Positions 1-10,482 of a DNA stretch of 64,000 nucleotides are shown here, piece after piece. How positions within the stretch are numbered: position 1 is the stretch's first letter; every line of letters starts with the position of its first letter. Both the position numbers and the translations under genes were made by a program. The notes below the pieces were generated by a model. That model was not told where the DNA came from, ran no database searches, and saw nothing but the letters and a program-made list of their open reading frames with translations. Source of the stretch: Bugulina stolonifera (Eukaryota; Bryozoa; Gymnolaemata; Cheilostomatida; Bugulidae); contig OW285192.1 in the NCBI GenBank assembly GCA_935421135.1, positions 12,231,501-12,295,500 on the forward strand, given 5' to 3'.

Positions 1-81
1 TCCTTTGTCATCTTAGAAACCCAACACCATAGTGGATTGAAGGTGTAATGCATGTGTGAACAAATAAGATAATAGACTAAC

Positions 82-162
82 CATTTCTGGAGATGGGATT
101 CTTTTCCTCGAGATTCGTCTTCTGTCTTCCGAATCGTACGTAATCATATACTTCATACCTTT
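82..162 (-). CDS. Possible single coding exon of a gene running off the left edge
   Basis: On the minus strand an acceptor (…catcaaag, 164-163) and a donor (atg|gttagt, after 82) bracket 81 bases that are open in two of three frames. One frame reads with acidic and basic residues around YDSEDRRRISRKR, the other around RYEVYDYVRFGRQK. A further acceptor-like site lies at about 15-20, so the gene could continue beyond base 1. I recognise no family and the exon is short, so it could be chance. Confidence 0.22.
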
Positions 163-339
163 CTTTGATGTTTTAATTTTTCTTATATATTTCTTTCTTT
201 GATATTTAGATGTAGAAGCCTGTAAGTATATGTAGAGTAATAAACATATACCAAAGCATGAGTCAAGTAGATGGAACTACTAATGCAACATAGTTACTAA
301 AGAAAGAAACACTACAGTGGTATAACCACTTATAATAAA

Positions 340-875
340 GTTTCTAAGCTCTGGTCACACTGATTGTAGTATAGACAGAGCAGATCTCTACACACATGCT
401 CTCATGTTGAGAATCAAAACAGTTTAATATATAAGCTTACAACGTTTTTAAGCCCTGGACATACCAAAGGAGAATTATACCACTACTAAAATATAATTAG
501 CCCCAATGTTAACTCAAATGAGTAAGTTCATATTAAAATACATATTAAAATAGCTAGGATGTACTAGTATAGCCAGTACAAGTGGTAATAAACTGTTTTG
601 ATACTTATTACACTACTAGTGGTATAACTACTCATATTGAAAACAAATCTCACAACATATAAAGCTTCTAAGCTCCGGTCACACAAATTGTAGTATAGAC
701 AGATCAGATCTCTACATACTTGCTCTCATGTTGAGAATCAAAACAGTTTAATACATAAGCTTACAAAGTTTCTAAGCTCTGGTCATACCAAGGGAGTATT
801 ATATCACTACTAAAATAGAATTAGTCCCAATGTTAACTCAAATGAGTAAATTCATACTAAAATACATATTAAAAT
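340..875. repeat. Direct duplication of about 210 bp, 322 bp apart
   Basis: Bases about 340-553 and 662-875 are similar along their length. Both contain the run from 'agctc(t/c)ggtcaca' through 'ctctcatgttgagaatcaaa' to 'atgttaactcaaatgagtaa', with scattered substitutions. I see no coding signal in 163-1040. The copies are probably remnants of an unclassified repeat family or a local duplication. Confidence 0.75.
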
Positions 876-1042
876 AAGTTTACTCACCATATTAATTGTT
901 GAGTGATGTTTATTCAGAGAAATTAGTAAATATCCACAGAGTTGCAAGTCTTTACTAGGTGGTTGAGTGGTAATGATAAAAATCCTCTCTCACGCTTGCT
1001 TTTATGGAAATCTCTGTCCAATCAGAAGTGATTTGCCTTTTT

Positions 1043-2345
1043 TTAGTCTGATTTATTGCATCCCGATGTGATTCGATGTAACCCGATGTAACCCGATGTA
1101 ACCCGATGTAACCCGATGTAACCCGATGTAACCCGATGTAACCCGATGTAACCCGATGTGTTTTCGACCTCCCCCGATGTGTTTTCGACCTCCCCCGATG
1201 TGATTCGATGTGTCTCGATGTGTTTTCGACCTCCCCCGATGTGATTCGATGTGTCCCGATGTGTTTTCGACCTTCCCCGATGTGACCCGATGTAACCCGA
1301 TGTAACCCGATGTAACCTGATGTGTTTTTTACCTCCCCCGATGTGTTTTCGACCTCCCCCGATGTGATTCGATGTGTCTCGATGTGTTTTTGACCCTCCC
1401 CGATGTAACCCGATGTGTTTTTGACCTCCCCCGATGTGATTCGATGTGTCCCGATGTGTTTTCGACCTCCCCCGATGTGATTCGATGTGTTTTCGACCTC
1501 CCCCGATGTGATTCGATGTGTCCCGATGTGTTTTCGACCTCCCCCGATGTGATTCGATGTGTTTTCGACCTCCCCCGATGTGTTTTCGACCTCCCCCGAT
1601 GTGATTCGATGTGTTTTCGACCTCCCCCGATGTGATTCGATGTGACCCGATGTGTTTTCGACCTCCCCCGATGTGATTCGATGTGTCCCGATGTGTTTTC
1701 GACCTCCCCCGATGTGTTTTCGACCTCCCCCGATGTGATTCGATGTGTTTTCGACCTCCCCCGATGTGTTTTCGACCTCCCCCGATGTGATTCGATGTGT
1801 TTTCGACCTCCCCCGATGTGATTCGATGTGTCCCGATGTGTTTTCGACCTCCCCCGATGTGATTCGATGTGTTTTCGACCTCCCCCGATGTGTTTTCGAC
1901 CTCCCCCGATGTGATTCGATGTGTTTTCGACCTCCCCCGATGTGATTCGATGTGACCCGATGTGTTTTCGACCTCCCCCGATGTGATTCGATGTGTCCCG
2001 ATGTGTTTTCGACCTCCCCCGATGTGTTTTCGACCTCCCCCGATGTGTTTTCGACCTCCCCCGATGTGTTTTCGACCTCCCCCGATGTGATTCGATGTGT
2101 TTTCGACCTCCCCCGATGTGATTCGATGTGTCCCGATGTGTTTTCGACCTCCCCCGATGTGATTCGATGTGTCCCGATGTGTTTTCGACCTCCCCCGATG
2201 TGATTCGATGTGTCCCGATGTGTTTTCGACCTCCCCCGATGTGTTTTCGACCTTTCCCGATGTGTTTCGATGTTTCCCTATGTGTTTTCGATCTTTCCCG
2301 ATGTGATTCGATGCACTCTGATGTGTTTCCAATGCACTCCAATGT
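1043..2345. repeat. CpG-rich compound minisatellite (about 10-bp and 20-21-bp modules)
   Basis: The array is built from CCCGATGTAA (mainly 1078-1158) and two longer modules. One runs CCCGATGTG-TTTTCGACCTC; the other is CCCGATGTGATTCGATGTG. They alternate in a higher-order pattern to about 2300, then decay (cgatgtttccc, gatgcactcc). Because the unit contains no stop codon in several frames, it gives long open frames on both strands (up to 429 codons, minus strand). Their products are only iterated repeat peptide, so I do not call genes. The array stops about 10-50 bp upstream of the promoter of the ankyrin gene. Each module carries one or more CpG. Confidence 0.95.
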
Positions 2346-2353
2346 ATATGCTG

Positions 2354-2398
2354 TTAGCCAATCAGCTTTATTTGTATCTTTTTATTCACTATATAAAG
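2354..2398 (+). promoter_or_regulatory. CCAAT box and TATA box of the ankyrin gene
   Basis: A CCAAT motif sits at about 2358-2362 (gttagccaatcagc) and a TATA-like element at 2390-2397 (ctatataaag). They lie roughly 125 and 90 bp upstream of the ATG at 2484, which is the first ATG after the TATA. Transcription would then start near 2420, giving a short leader. This is motif-based inference. Confidence 0.5.
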
Positions 2399-2483
2399 AG
2401 AGGTGGAAACAGTAGTTTAGTTAACTCTTTCTAGCTCCAGTCTGTTCTTAATAGAAATTAAAGAAGGTTAGCACCCAAATAGC

Positions 2484-3932
2484 ATGGAAAGTGGATATGG
2501 ATCAAGCGAGTATAGCAACAAGCTAATGACTCCTATAAACCAAGAGCTGATGAAGGTAACAGTGGAAAGATGTACAGAACAAAGCAAGTATGAGAATAAA
2601 GACTTATTTGAGGGGGTGTCTGAGCTCTTTCTCCAAAAAAGCTTACCTCTAGACTGGCAGAAATGGGATCCTTTAACCGATATTCGTAATAAGCTTAGCA
2701 CACAGTTACTAGAAGAAATTCGTTCTATCTTTTGGGAGCAAGATGGAAAGGATGAAGAGTTGTAAGTTATACATACTTCCAACTATTTCTTTTTTTTTTT
2801 TTGTTTAGTATTGTCTTTTATGATCAAAATAAAATATGATAGACAAATTTCCCATATAACTACCTCTCAACTATGTGAAAAACAAATATCATGCTAAATG
2901 ATGTAGTGAGGTACTAGAAGCAGCCCGAGATAGAGATGAGAGAGCCGTTGCACTCGCGGTATTTGTTGCGAGGAGTCACAAACAACTGAATACAAAGAAT
3001 GCGAATCGGCAGACGTTACTTCACCTAACTGTACAGTCTTATTGTTCGGATTCACTAATTCGCCTCATCATCACAAGGGGAGCGGATGGAGCAATAGCCG
3101 ATGCTTGGGGTTAGTGTTTTATAGCACCAATGTTTGCATGCATTGCTTGTTAAAAAATAAAGTGTTGCAAAACTTGTAACAATTCGGTACTTATCTATAT
3201 TGCTAATGTTTATTTGGAAGGTGACACCCCCCTTCACATTGCTGCACGTCTGGGTAGAGCTAAGGTTATTCATGCTCTAACCACAAGTTTGACCAGAGCA
3301 GAAGTAAAGCATCCATACTTCAGAGTTCCTTACAAATCACTTCCCCAAGACAATGTACAGAGCTACAATCATGATGGAAGGAGTGTAGTCCACCTCATTG
3401 TTGAAACAGCGCATAGCAGCAAGCATAGAGAGGCACTAAAGGTACTAAAAAAAAATACTCGGGCTGACTTAGATATGAGGGTAAGTGAATACATTACAGT
3501 GGAATAAAAGTAGAGTAGATCGAATTGATAAGTTAGATGGGGAGTTTAATTCTATTCTCTTGTTTGATATTATAGCGAATGGGAGATGGATACGCCCCAT
3601 CTCACATTGCCATAGAGAATGAAGACTACGAATGTCTACATACAAGTCTAAGATTGGGAGCTGATTCTGAAGTTCGTAACTACAAAAGTGAAACCCCTCA
3701 ACAACTAGCTCACCTCTACAAATCAGCAGATATGGTAAGGGACCAACAACATAAAGAAGTATAGGTTTCTTGCTTTGCCCACCTTGAGTGATATTCGTCT
3801 GAGTAAAAAACTAAAATCATCTTGTAGGTAAGACTGTGTCAAGAGTTTGGAGCTGGAGCATATCAATTAGAGTATGCTGAGACCGAAGTCGTAAACATTA
3901 TAGCTCCTACGACTTCTGATGAAGATGAGTAA
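2484..3932 (+). CDS. IkB/BCL3-like ankyrin-repeat protein
   Basis: Five exons (2484-2761, 2907-3109, 3221-3480, 3576-3734, 3828-3932) join in phase with GT-AG introns and give 334 residues. After about 90 N-terminal residues come ankyrin repeats: NRQTLLHLTV...GAD (about 126-157), GDTPLHIAARLG (161-172), YNHDGRSVVHLIVE (209-222) and GYAPSHIAIENE...GAD (about 252-276). The spacing and the 'YN-DG---HL' repeat resemble the ankyrin block of IkB, BCL3 and NF-kB p100/p105. Residues 2-7 read ESGYGS, close to the D-S-G-x-x-S phosphodegron by which IKK marks IkB for SCF-bTrCP. The C-terminus is acidic (ends SDEDE), like IkB PEST tails. By family knowledge such proteins hold Rel factors in the cytosol. 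No Rel domain is encoded here. The ankyrin call is firm; the IkB assignment is inference, and another ankyrin protein remains possible. Confidence 0.72.
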
Positions 3933-3949
3933 TAAGTACCTAAACTCCT

Positions 3950-4108
3950 CTTTTATTTATTCTATTGCTACTATTGTGAAAAGTTTATTTAATATATTAC
4001 ATAATGCTGACTTAACACATGCACACAACCTTTTATTTATTCTATTGCTACTATTGTGAAAAGTTTACCTAATGTATAATATACACTGTCTTAACACATG
4101 CACACAGA
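3950..4108. repeat. Tandem duplication, two copies of about 79 bp
   Basis: The segment beginning 'ccttttatttattctattgc' (from about 3950) is repeated at once (from about 4030), and both copies end with 'cttaacacatgcacaca'. It lies just after the ankyrin gene's stop codon, probably in its 3' UTR or flank. Confidence 0.85.
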
Positions 4109-4189
4109 CTTTCTTGCTAATAATAGATATGACATACTCTTTTAAATATGTGTCTTTTATTCTTTCAATTGTGTTTTAACACAGGCGAA

Positions 4190-4445
4190 GCGCAGCCGAA
4201 TTCGCTCGTTTAGATCACAAGCTTTTCGAGTGGAGGGCTCGGGAGAAGCGGCGGGCCGCTGCCTAGTCGCTTGGCCCGGTGGATACGGGGCACCGGCGTC
4301 GCCTCCACGTGTACGGTCGGCGCCGCACGCAACGTGGGCGGACGCGGCTTGACCGCCTCAAACGATCGGTCGTTCGGGTGAGTGGGGGTTGCGGGGGGGA
4401 GGGTGGGCGGCGGTGGAGGAGGGGTGGCGGTGATGACGGTGATGG

Positions 4446-4480
<35 letters not shown>

Positions 4481-4735
4481 GCGGTGGCGGCGGTGGCGGC
4501 GGTGGTGGCGGTGGCGGTTGTGGCGGCGGTGGCGGCGGTGGCGGCGGCGGCGGTGAGGGCGGTGGTGGCGGCGGCGGCGGTGAGGGCGGCGGTGGCGGCG
4601 GCGGCGACGGCGGTGGCGCGGACGGGACGAGGGCGGTGGCGGGGAGTGGGGGAGGAGTGGGAGGTGGGGGAGGGGGAGGAGGGCGGGAAGGAGGGAGGGA
4701 AGGGGTCGTGGCCGGGTTCGGGGTCAAGTGTGCAA
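4190..4735. repeat. GC-rich island with (GGC/GGT)n repeat
   Basis: About 190 bp of CpG-rich unique sequence (4190-4380) leads into an irregular GGC/GGT trinucleotide tract (about 4380-4630) and then a G-rich tail (4640-4715). The surroundings are roughly two-thirds A+T, so the jump in composition is abrupt. The tract yields poly-Gly, poly-Ala or poly-Pro frames in several phases and on both strands, so these ORFs are composition artefacts. The plus strand is strongly G-rich. Confidence 0.85.
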
Positions 4736-4747
4736 ATGTTTTTTCGA

Positions 4748-4851
4748 CCAATCAGAAGGGGGGATTTTGGGGTGACCTTGGCAAGGTCGTGTGCAAAATT
4801 TTTGTGCTTTTCTGTGATTGGTTGAAATCGGAAATACCGGCTTGTGATTGG
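4748..4851. promoter_or_regulatory. Cluster of three CCAAT boxes
   Basis: CCAAT at 4748-4752 and its complement ATTGG at 4817-4821 and 4847-4851 fall within about 100 bp, just downstream of the GC-rich island. The last two sit in a repeated 'tgtgattggttgaaa' context. This could be the promoter of the PDZ gene starting at 5641, which appears to have a 5' UTR intron ending at about 5607 (attacag). Motif-based only. Confidence 0.35.
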
Positions 4852-5640
4852 TTGAAAACAGGGGTCAATGAGTGCGTGTCTGTCTAGAAGTGCACTGACT
4901 ATACTACTCATACTCCTAGTACTTGCACAATGTTGTTTTTTATTCTTTAGTGTATTTCTTTATTATTATTTCTTCTTTTTCTTCTAAGCCATATGTACCC
5001 ATTTTATAGACTGAGGTACTGTGCTGTCCATTGTATAGACAGTACAATATATTGTACCAGAGATTCTACATTGGATCCTACAGTAGTTATATAACATTGG
5101 TAATAAAATATCCACCCTTTAATATACATATTATGTATAGGTCTAATAGTTCACACACATCCCAATCTCTCACAGATATAGTTTTACACTGTATATCCGA
5201 GAGTGAGACCATGTCTCGGTTAAAAAATAGTTTTCATATTGCTGAACAGTAAATCACTTCTAGAATTAGATGTTTGTCAAGGGTCTAATGACATAAAGAT
5301 ATGAGGCGCTTTATTTATTGTTAATCAAAGAATGGTATAATATATATAACTACATGACTTGTATATTATAACAAATAATCGAATTTACTACTTTAAGTAT
5401 GAAAGCTACAAGTATTTTTTATTAACAATAATAAAATATTGCTTCTGGCCACCATTGTTGTGATTGTTATAACCAATACCATAATATTATGTATTCATTG
5501 TTAGACATGAGGTTGCATATATAATTGTAATAAAATTTACATTGTTAGTTCTGTTACTACAATAAAATATACTGAAGCAGCTTGTCAGTGCAGGAATAGT
5601 ATTACAGGAAATTTTCCAATTTTATCTAACAGACATAGAT

Positions 5641-6892
5641 ATGGCTCGTGTAGTAAACTTCACAGAAGGCTATCCAATTGATACCAGTGAAGGACTTGAT
5701 ATTGAATATTATGAATATAGAGATATTGTGCTCTGGAACCCTGATACAGGTACTACATGCTATTGCTAAGAGTTATTCCCCACCTCTAGGATTCCATGCA
5801 GAGATATTGCTAAGAGATATTGAGATAACATAATATAGCAATGATGTTATATTTCTCCAATGTACCAGCTTATCAATATGGTTCTACTGACATTCATTAA
5901 AAAAACTTTTCATAGAGCAACTTCTCCTAGAATATGTTTATTCTGCAAGTGTGATTGGAACAGACGTTTTCTTATTTATTAATTCCTAAGAATTATGAGA
6001 TATCTAACATAACACATTCTGATCTGTTTATGCACCTTAAATAAACACCAGTCATGTCATAATATGATTGTTATATTGCAGAGCTTCGAGGAGTCTATAT
6101 ATCATCCACGGATGGTGGAAAGACATACAGTGTGGTATCTATAGATCAAGATAGAGTAGCGGTACAAGGTGACCAACTTCAAGTTGGAGATAAGATTATG
6201 AAAGTAAGTCAACACAGTGATGAACAACATTTTCATGTATTTTTATTGATGTTTAATTGCTTTGAGAGTAGTGAAACATTTGCATCAAATACTGTGATGA
6301 TATAGTTCTATACATACATGTAACTCATTACAGCTTAGTGGTGAATCTCTAGAGAATTTACCCTATGAAGTAGTTGTGAAGAAGTTTGACAATGTTGGAA
6401 CTGTGTGCCGTTTAACTACAAAGAGAGATGTAATTAATACATGGGGAGAGAATATTCTACTAGGCAGTGATGACCAGTACGCTAGCTGCAGACAGAGAGC
6501 AAGGGAGAGTGTAAGTTATACCATAGTTCAACTTTATTAAAATATTAACAAAGTGCTATAGTAGGATTATTATAATGTCTACTATATTATATGGGCAGTG
6601 TATGTAATATAATTATTATTATACTTGTCAATTTTTAAATGGCAAGTCATCTGCCTAGAAATCTCATGTAGGCCTACATGTACATAATATAATGACGTAA
6701 TAAGTCGCATATACAGTATAAATAAATCCTATAATGCTGTAAAACAGAAGAAATCCACCGTTACCTCTGACATCATTTCAGGGTGCTAAAAGAAGGAACA
6801 GGACCCTGAAGAGATTCCATATAGCCCGAAAAGTTACTGAAGGCATCATTGGCATAGGTATATTATCCTACGTGTGGTGGAAATTGAAATAA
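5641..6892 (+). CDS. PDZ-domain protein with hydrophobic C-terminal tail (SYNJ2BP/OMP25-like layout)
   Basis: Four exons (5641-5749, 6082-6203, 6334-6510, 6782-6892) join in phase and give 172 residues. Residues about 22-118 look like a PDZ domain: GVYISS..., then GDQLQVGDKIMKLSGESLENL (the usual 'L-xGD-I--vnG--l--l' core), then an alpha-B helix and a final strand. A canonical GLGF carboxylate-binding loop is not obvious, so ligand binding may be atypical. A linker leads to a strongly basic stretch (139-153) and a short hydrophobic end (157-169). SYNJ2BP/OMP25 of the mitochondrial outer membrane has the same order, N-terminal PDZ then tail anchor, and a similar length. The tail here is short for a membrane anchor. 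The PDZ call is good; the orthology and mitochondrial location are inference. Confidence 0.65.
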
Positions 6893-7870
6893 TCAAAATA
6901 GATGTTGAAGCTAGACAGCAATACAAAATTTGGTAACAATTTACTAGCCATGCTGTATATTCTAGCCTCTAGCTCTCATTGACTCGAGCATTTTAAAACT
7001 GTTAATGGTGGCCTTGGTTCCTTATTTATTTTTTGCTAGTCAACTATGTGATTATTTTATCAATAATTAGTGGTTCTCATTCTATGCTAGCATAACTGAT
7101 AGTATGCATACGCATGTATTAGCAAATTGTAAATAATTGCAAATATTGTTCATGTACTAATTACTTTTGGGTTAGCAATATGCCTTTGGCTTAATTATTA
7201 ATTAATATGCGTTAGTGCAATCAGTGATGCACAAATTTATTTTATTTATTTAGTATATTTATTAGCGTTAGTTTCAACTAAACAAATACACGACAGTATT
7301 ATGTAATTACTGTTTACTCTGTACATTTTTATTGTACTTAATTCCCATTGGTAGAATGGAATCCATGTACTTGTATAATATTCATGTCAGGTTATACTTC
7401 CCACACAGGTACTGTATCATTATAATGTGTAATCCTTTGCTATGGTCTTACACACATATAGATATTAGTGAAGTAATTTCCTGTATATACACATATTTGT
7501 TCTATGTATGGTAATAAAATTATAGCTTGCATAGATCACCAGCCCATTATTTCTATTATTGCAGTCTGATACAAACTCAATCATGCCTCTGTAAGGGACC
7601 TTGAGATTTCTTGAATGAGTCATTTCTTTCGTTTTACATTCATCTCTTACAGTACACTCTCAAACTTTTTTAATGCTTACAATTTATTATGGAAAATGTG
7701 CATGGACATGTATGTCAAAGTCAAATCGTTTTCTATTGACACTGTGACAGTCTTCTATTTGAACTGAAGGGATAAAATATTTATATGCCACTAACTGAAT
7801 AAAAGTGCATTCGATATACACAAAGTAAACTGTGAGTACAAGCAGCCTAATCAGCTGGCAATTTTATCTT
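6893..7870. other. Intergenic or 3' flank, nothing recognised
   Basis: AT-rich sequence after the PDZ gene. Short open frames (for example about 7332-7514) show no coding character. Candidate polyadenylation signals are present (aataaaa near 7512). Confidence 0.5.
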
Positions 7871-7887
7871 TGCCCATGTTGTTAAAC

Positions 7888-8330
7888 TGAAGTTATTTTC
7901 TCTCTGCGTTACTATCCTAAAGTTACCCTCTCTCTGTATTAATATTGCTATCCTAAAGTTATCTTTTCTCTGTGTTACTATACTAAAGTTGTCTTCTCTC
8001 TGTGTTACTATACTAGGTTTATCTTTCCTCTATGTTATCTTCTCTCTATGTTTCTATACTAAAGTTATAGTCTCTGTGTTAGTATACAAAAGTTGTGTTC
8101 TCTCTGCGTTACTATACTAAAGTTGTCTTTTCTCTATGTGATTTTACTAAAATAAACAGAGAGAGAAGATAACTTTAGTATATTACCGCATAGAGAAGAT
8201 CTTCTCTCTGCGTTAATATACTTGTACTAAAGTTATCTTCTCTCTTTGTTCATCTTCCCTCTGAATTACTATGCTAAAGTTATCTTATATCATTGCGTTG
8301 CTATACTAAAGTTATCTCTTTAATATGACT
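7888..8330. repeat. Degenerate ~30-bp minisatellite, array 1, with an internal inversion
   Basis: Repeats of the form 'ctaaagttatcttctctctg' followed by 'tgttactata' run through this stretch with many substitutions and length changes. At about 8155-8185 the unit appears in reverse complement (agagagaagataacttta), so facing units create an inverted repeat with those at about 8225-8245. The same unit forms a second array at 15475-15645 in the opposite orientation. Confidence 0.85.
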
Positions 8331-8714
8331 TGTGTGTTGCTGGAGTGATATCACTCGCTTCCCATGTTTTTATAATACCAAGCGTATTTTCTTCATGTTG
8401 TTAGACTAAAAAGTTATCCTCTATGTTGATGTACTGAAGTTTCCTCTGTCTATACTAATATACTAAAGTATTAGTATATACTCTGTTTCAGTCAAGTGTC
8501 AAGGCTGAAGTTGTTGACTTCATTAGTAATTACATGCATGTTGTCATCTGATTTGTCTGTTAGTTGTAAAAAAAGTAAAGCCACGAAAAATGACACGCAT
8601 CAGTTAGTGTGAAAAGCATGAAAGAGACCTAACTCAATTTTGAAGCTGTTGCAATATTGATACCAGTTTGAAATACTATCAAAATATTTACACGTAAAAT
8701 TTTACTAAAATGAA

Positions 8715-8800
8715 TCCCGCGAACCGGATTTGAACCGGTGACCTAAGGATAGCTATATCACAACTACAGTCCTCCGCTCTACCAACTGAGCTATCGCGGG
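8715..8800 (-). tRNA. tRNA-Tyr (GUA anticodon) with a 13-nt intron
   Basis: Read on the minus strand the gene starts cccgcga and ends with the complementary tcgcggg and discriminator A (8715). The A box is tagctcagttgg and the B box ggttcaaatcc. The anticodon arm reads ggactGTAg, then 13 extra bases (ttgtgatatagct), then atcc. This is the canonical intron position, one base after the anticodon, and nuclear tRNA-Tyr genes are typically intron-bearing. A T run follows within about 10 bases downstream and can serve as Pol III terminator. Confidence 0.95.
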
Positions 8801-9543
8801 TCAGTTACTACATACATGTACATGTATGCAGAATGTATAAATAAAGGGAAGATTGCAATCTACTTCCACCTGTGTTTTCAAAAGCCTTTATCAGATAATT
8901 ACCTCTGTTACCCTGGCAACCAGATTTCAGGAGAGTTCATACTACATGACACACTTAATCATTTATACATAATTGTATTACAACAACATCAATCAGTTTT
9001 CACACTTGTTGACTTCATCAATCAACAAGCGTGTATTATGTATATAATTATTTCTACTAACAGTAATATCAGTGGGGGCACAACTCCGAGTCTTCATAAT
9101 GTTTGATACTGGAACACGAAATTGGTAGAGAGTAGAGACAGACGGAACGCATCATCACTTCCCTTGGTATTTTATGCATTGTGTAGCTGATTTTGTGTAG
9201 TATGCATCCCTATTTATTATACATTGTATTATATATGTAACGCTTCACAACTAATTAATTTGTTGGTAGAGTAGAGCTATCTTCAGATTGCCAGCTCAAA
9301 TCAATTTTCTTGATCCATTTTTATTTGCTTTATTAGCTTTCTGTGTTCTAAAATATAGTAATGCCAAAAGGCATTTAGTCTACAAATACTTACTAGTACT
9401 TGGTTCTTCTAGAAGTTTATTTCCATAGAAACAGATTTGCATTATATAATAACTTTTTTGCAAAATAGTAACATTTGGGAATACTTAGTAGAATGTTTCA
9501 TCTACATGTACCCGCATTCAGTTTTTCATAAAGTTACAATAAT

Positions 9544-9630
9544 ATTGTCTTGTTCAGTTGGTAGAGCAGAGGACGGTATGGCAGTAGCGTAGCTATTGTT
9601 GGGTCACCATTTCAAATCCCATTCAAGAGA
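9544..9630 (+). pseudogene. Decayed tRNA-Tyr copy
   Basis: The core matches the tRNA-Tyr at 8715-8800: ttcagttggtagagc, gaggacggta, an intron-like insert with tagctat, and gggtcacc..ttcaaatcc. The acceptor arms (attgtct and tcaagag) do not pair and the T stem is broken, so a functional tRNA is unlikely. The A and B boxes survive in part. It may be a pseudogene or the head of a tRNA-derived element. Confidence 0.65.
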
Positions 9631-10272
9631 AAAGATTTTGCTTCAAAGCTGCATGTATTGCAATGCTTGATTATTGTAGTGGATTGTAAAGGATTTTCTG
9701 GAAATGTCCAAATGAATTATCTATTGCATGATGATCTTACTTATTAGCAACTTTTAACTCTCTGCTGTTTTAGATCCATGGATCCACAAAAGAGAATGCA
9801 AAACTACATGATTTATCCCAAAAGTTGCAGTATTGTCCTAATGCCTAGTTTTATATAATTATGTGGTAACTTTCAGCCTATCACGTAAGCATGAGATCAG
9901 TATAAATTTTTAGTGACATTGTAACATACAAAAATTGCCAAGTAATCATGCTATTGGAAACAATATAGCTATATATGTAAATTGGTATGGTTTTAGTTAC
10001 GACATGTGAAAGCTTCAGGAAACACCAACAACAACTGTCAGATGGATGTCCACTTCAAATTGTTCCATCAATGTCTATACAGTACATACAGAAATTTACT
10101 ATATAAATAAACTGTATAATCTTATATCCTGGCTTAGTGCCATTGAAAGCAACATTACAAAATTGTTGACTGTTCAGCATAACAACATAACGAATTATAA
10201 ATCAATAACCCCGTATTTCATATAGAAGATTACAATAACAACTCGTTGAGAGGTAATTTGTGATCGAGAGAT

Positions 10273-10482
10273 TTATGTCAAATTTGTTATTATTTTATGT
10301 TGAATCTTGAAGATTATAAGCACTAATCCGTTAATCTCTTCATTGTATTGATAGGTAGTAGGAAGAGGTGTCAGTTTGGTATTATCTACTTTATCTATTG
10401 TGTCTGAGGCTTTGATAGCTGTTCCAACTTTTAGGGAATAAAGTCTCGGTTGCACGAGAGGTCGGTTTTTCTTTTCTGCCAT
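10273..10482 (-). CDS. Small unrecognised ORF, 69 codons
   Basis: A minus-strand ATG (10482-10480) opens 69 codons beginning MAEKKNRPLVQPRLYSLK, with a hydrophobic run (GLVLIIFKI) near the end. A CCAAT-type motif (gattggtta) lies about 110 bp upstream. I recognise no domain and can place no further exons confidently. It could be a first exon, a small protein or a chance ORF. Confidence 0.25.
   Translation of the reverse strand: MAEKKNRPLVQPRLYSLKVGTAIKASDTIDKVDNTKLTPLPTTYQYNEEINGLVLIIFKIQHKIITNLT

Noticed and set aside
1043..2342. Long open frames of 337-429 codons on the minus strand and several on the plus strand
   Set aside because: All translate the minisatellite unit repeatedly (HIGGGRK, SEVENTS-type peptides) in several frames at once; no splice or promoter context supports a gene.
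4210..4911. Open frames of 147-233 codons giving poly-Gly, poly-Pro and poly-Ala proteins
   Set aside because: They overlap in several frames on both strands over the GGC/GGT repeat; this is expected from composition.
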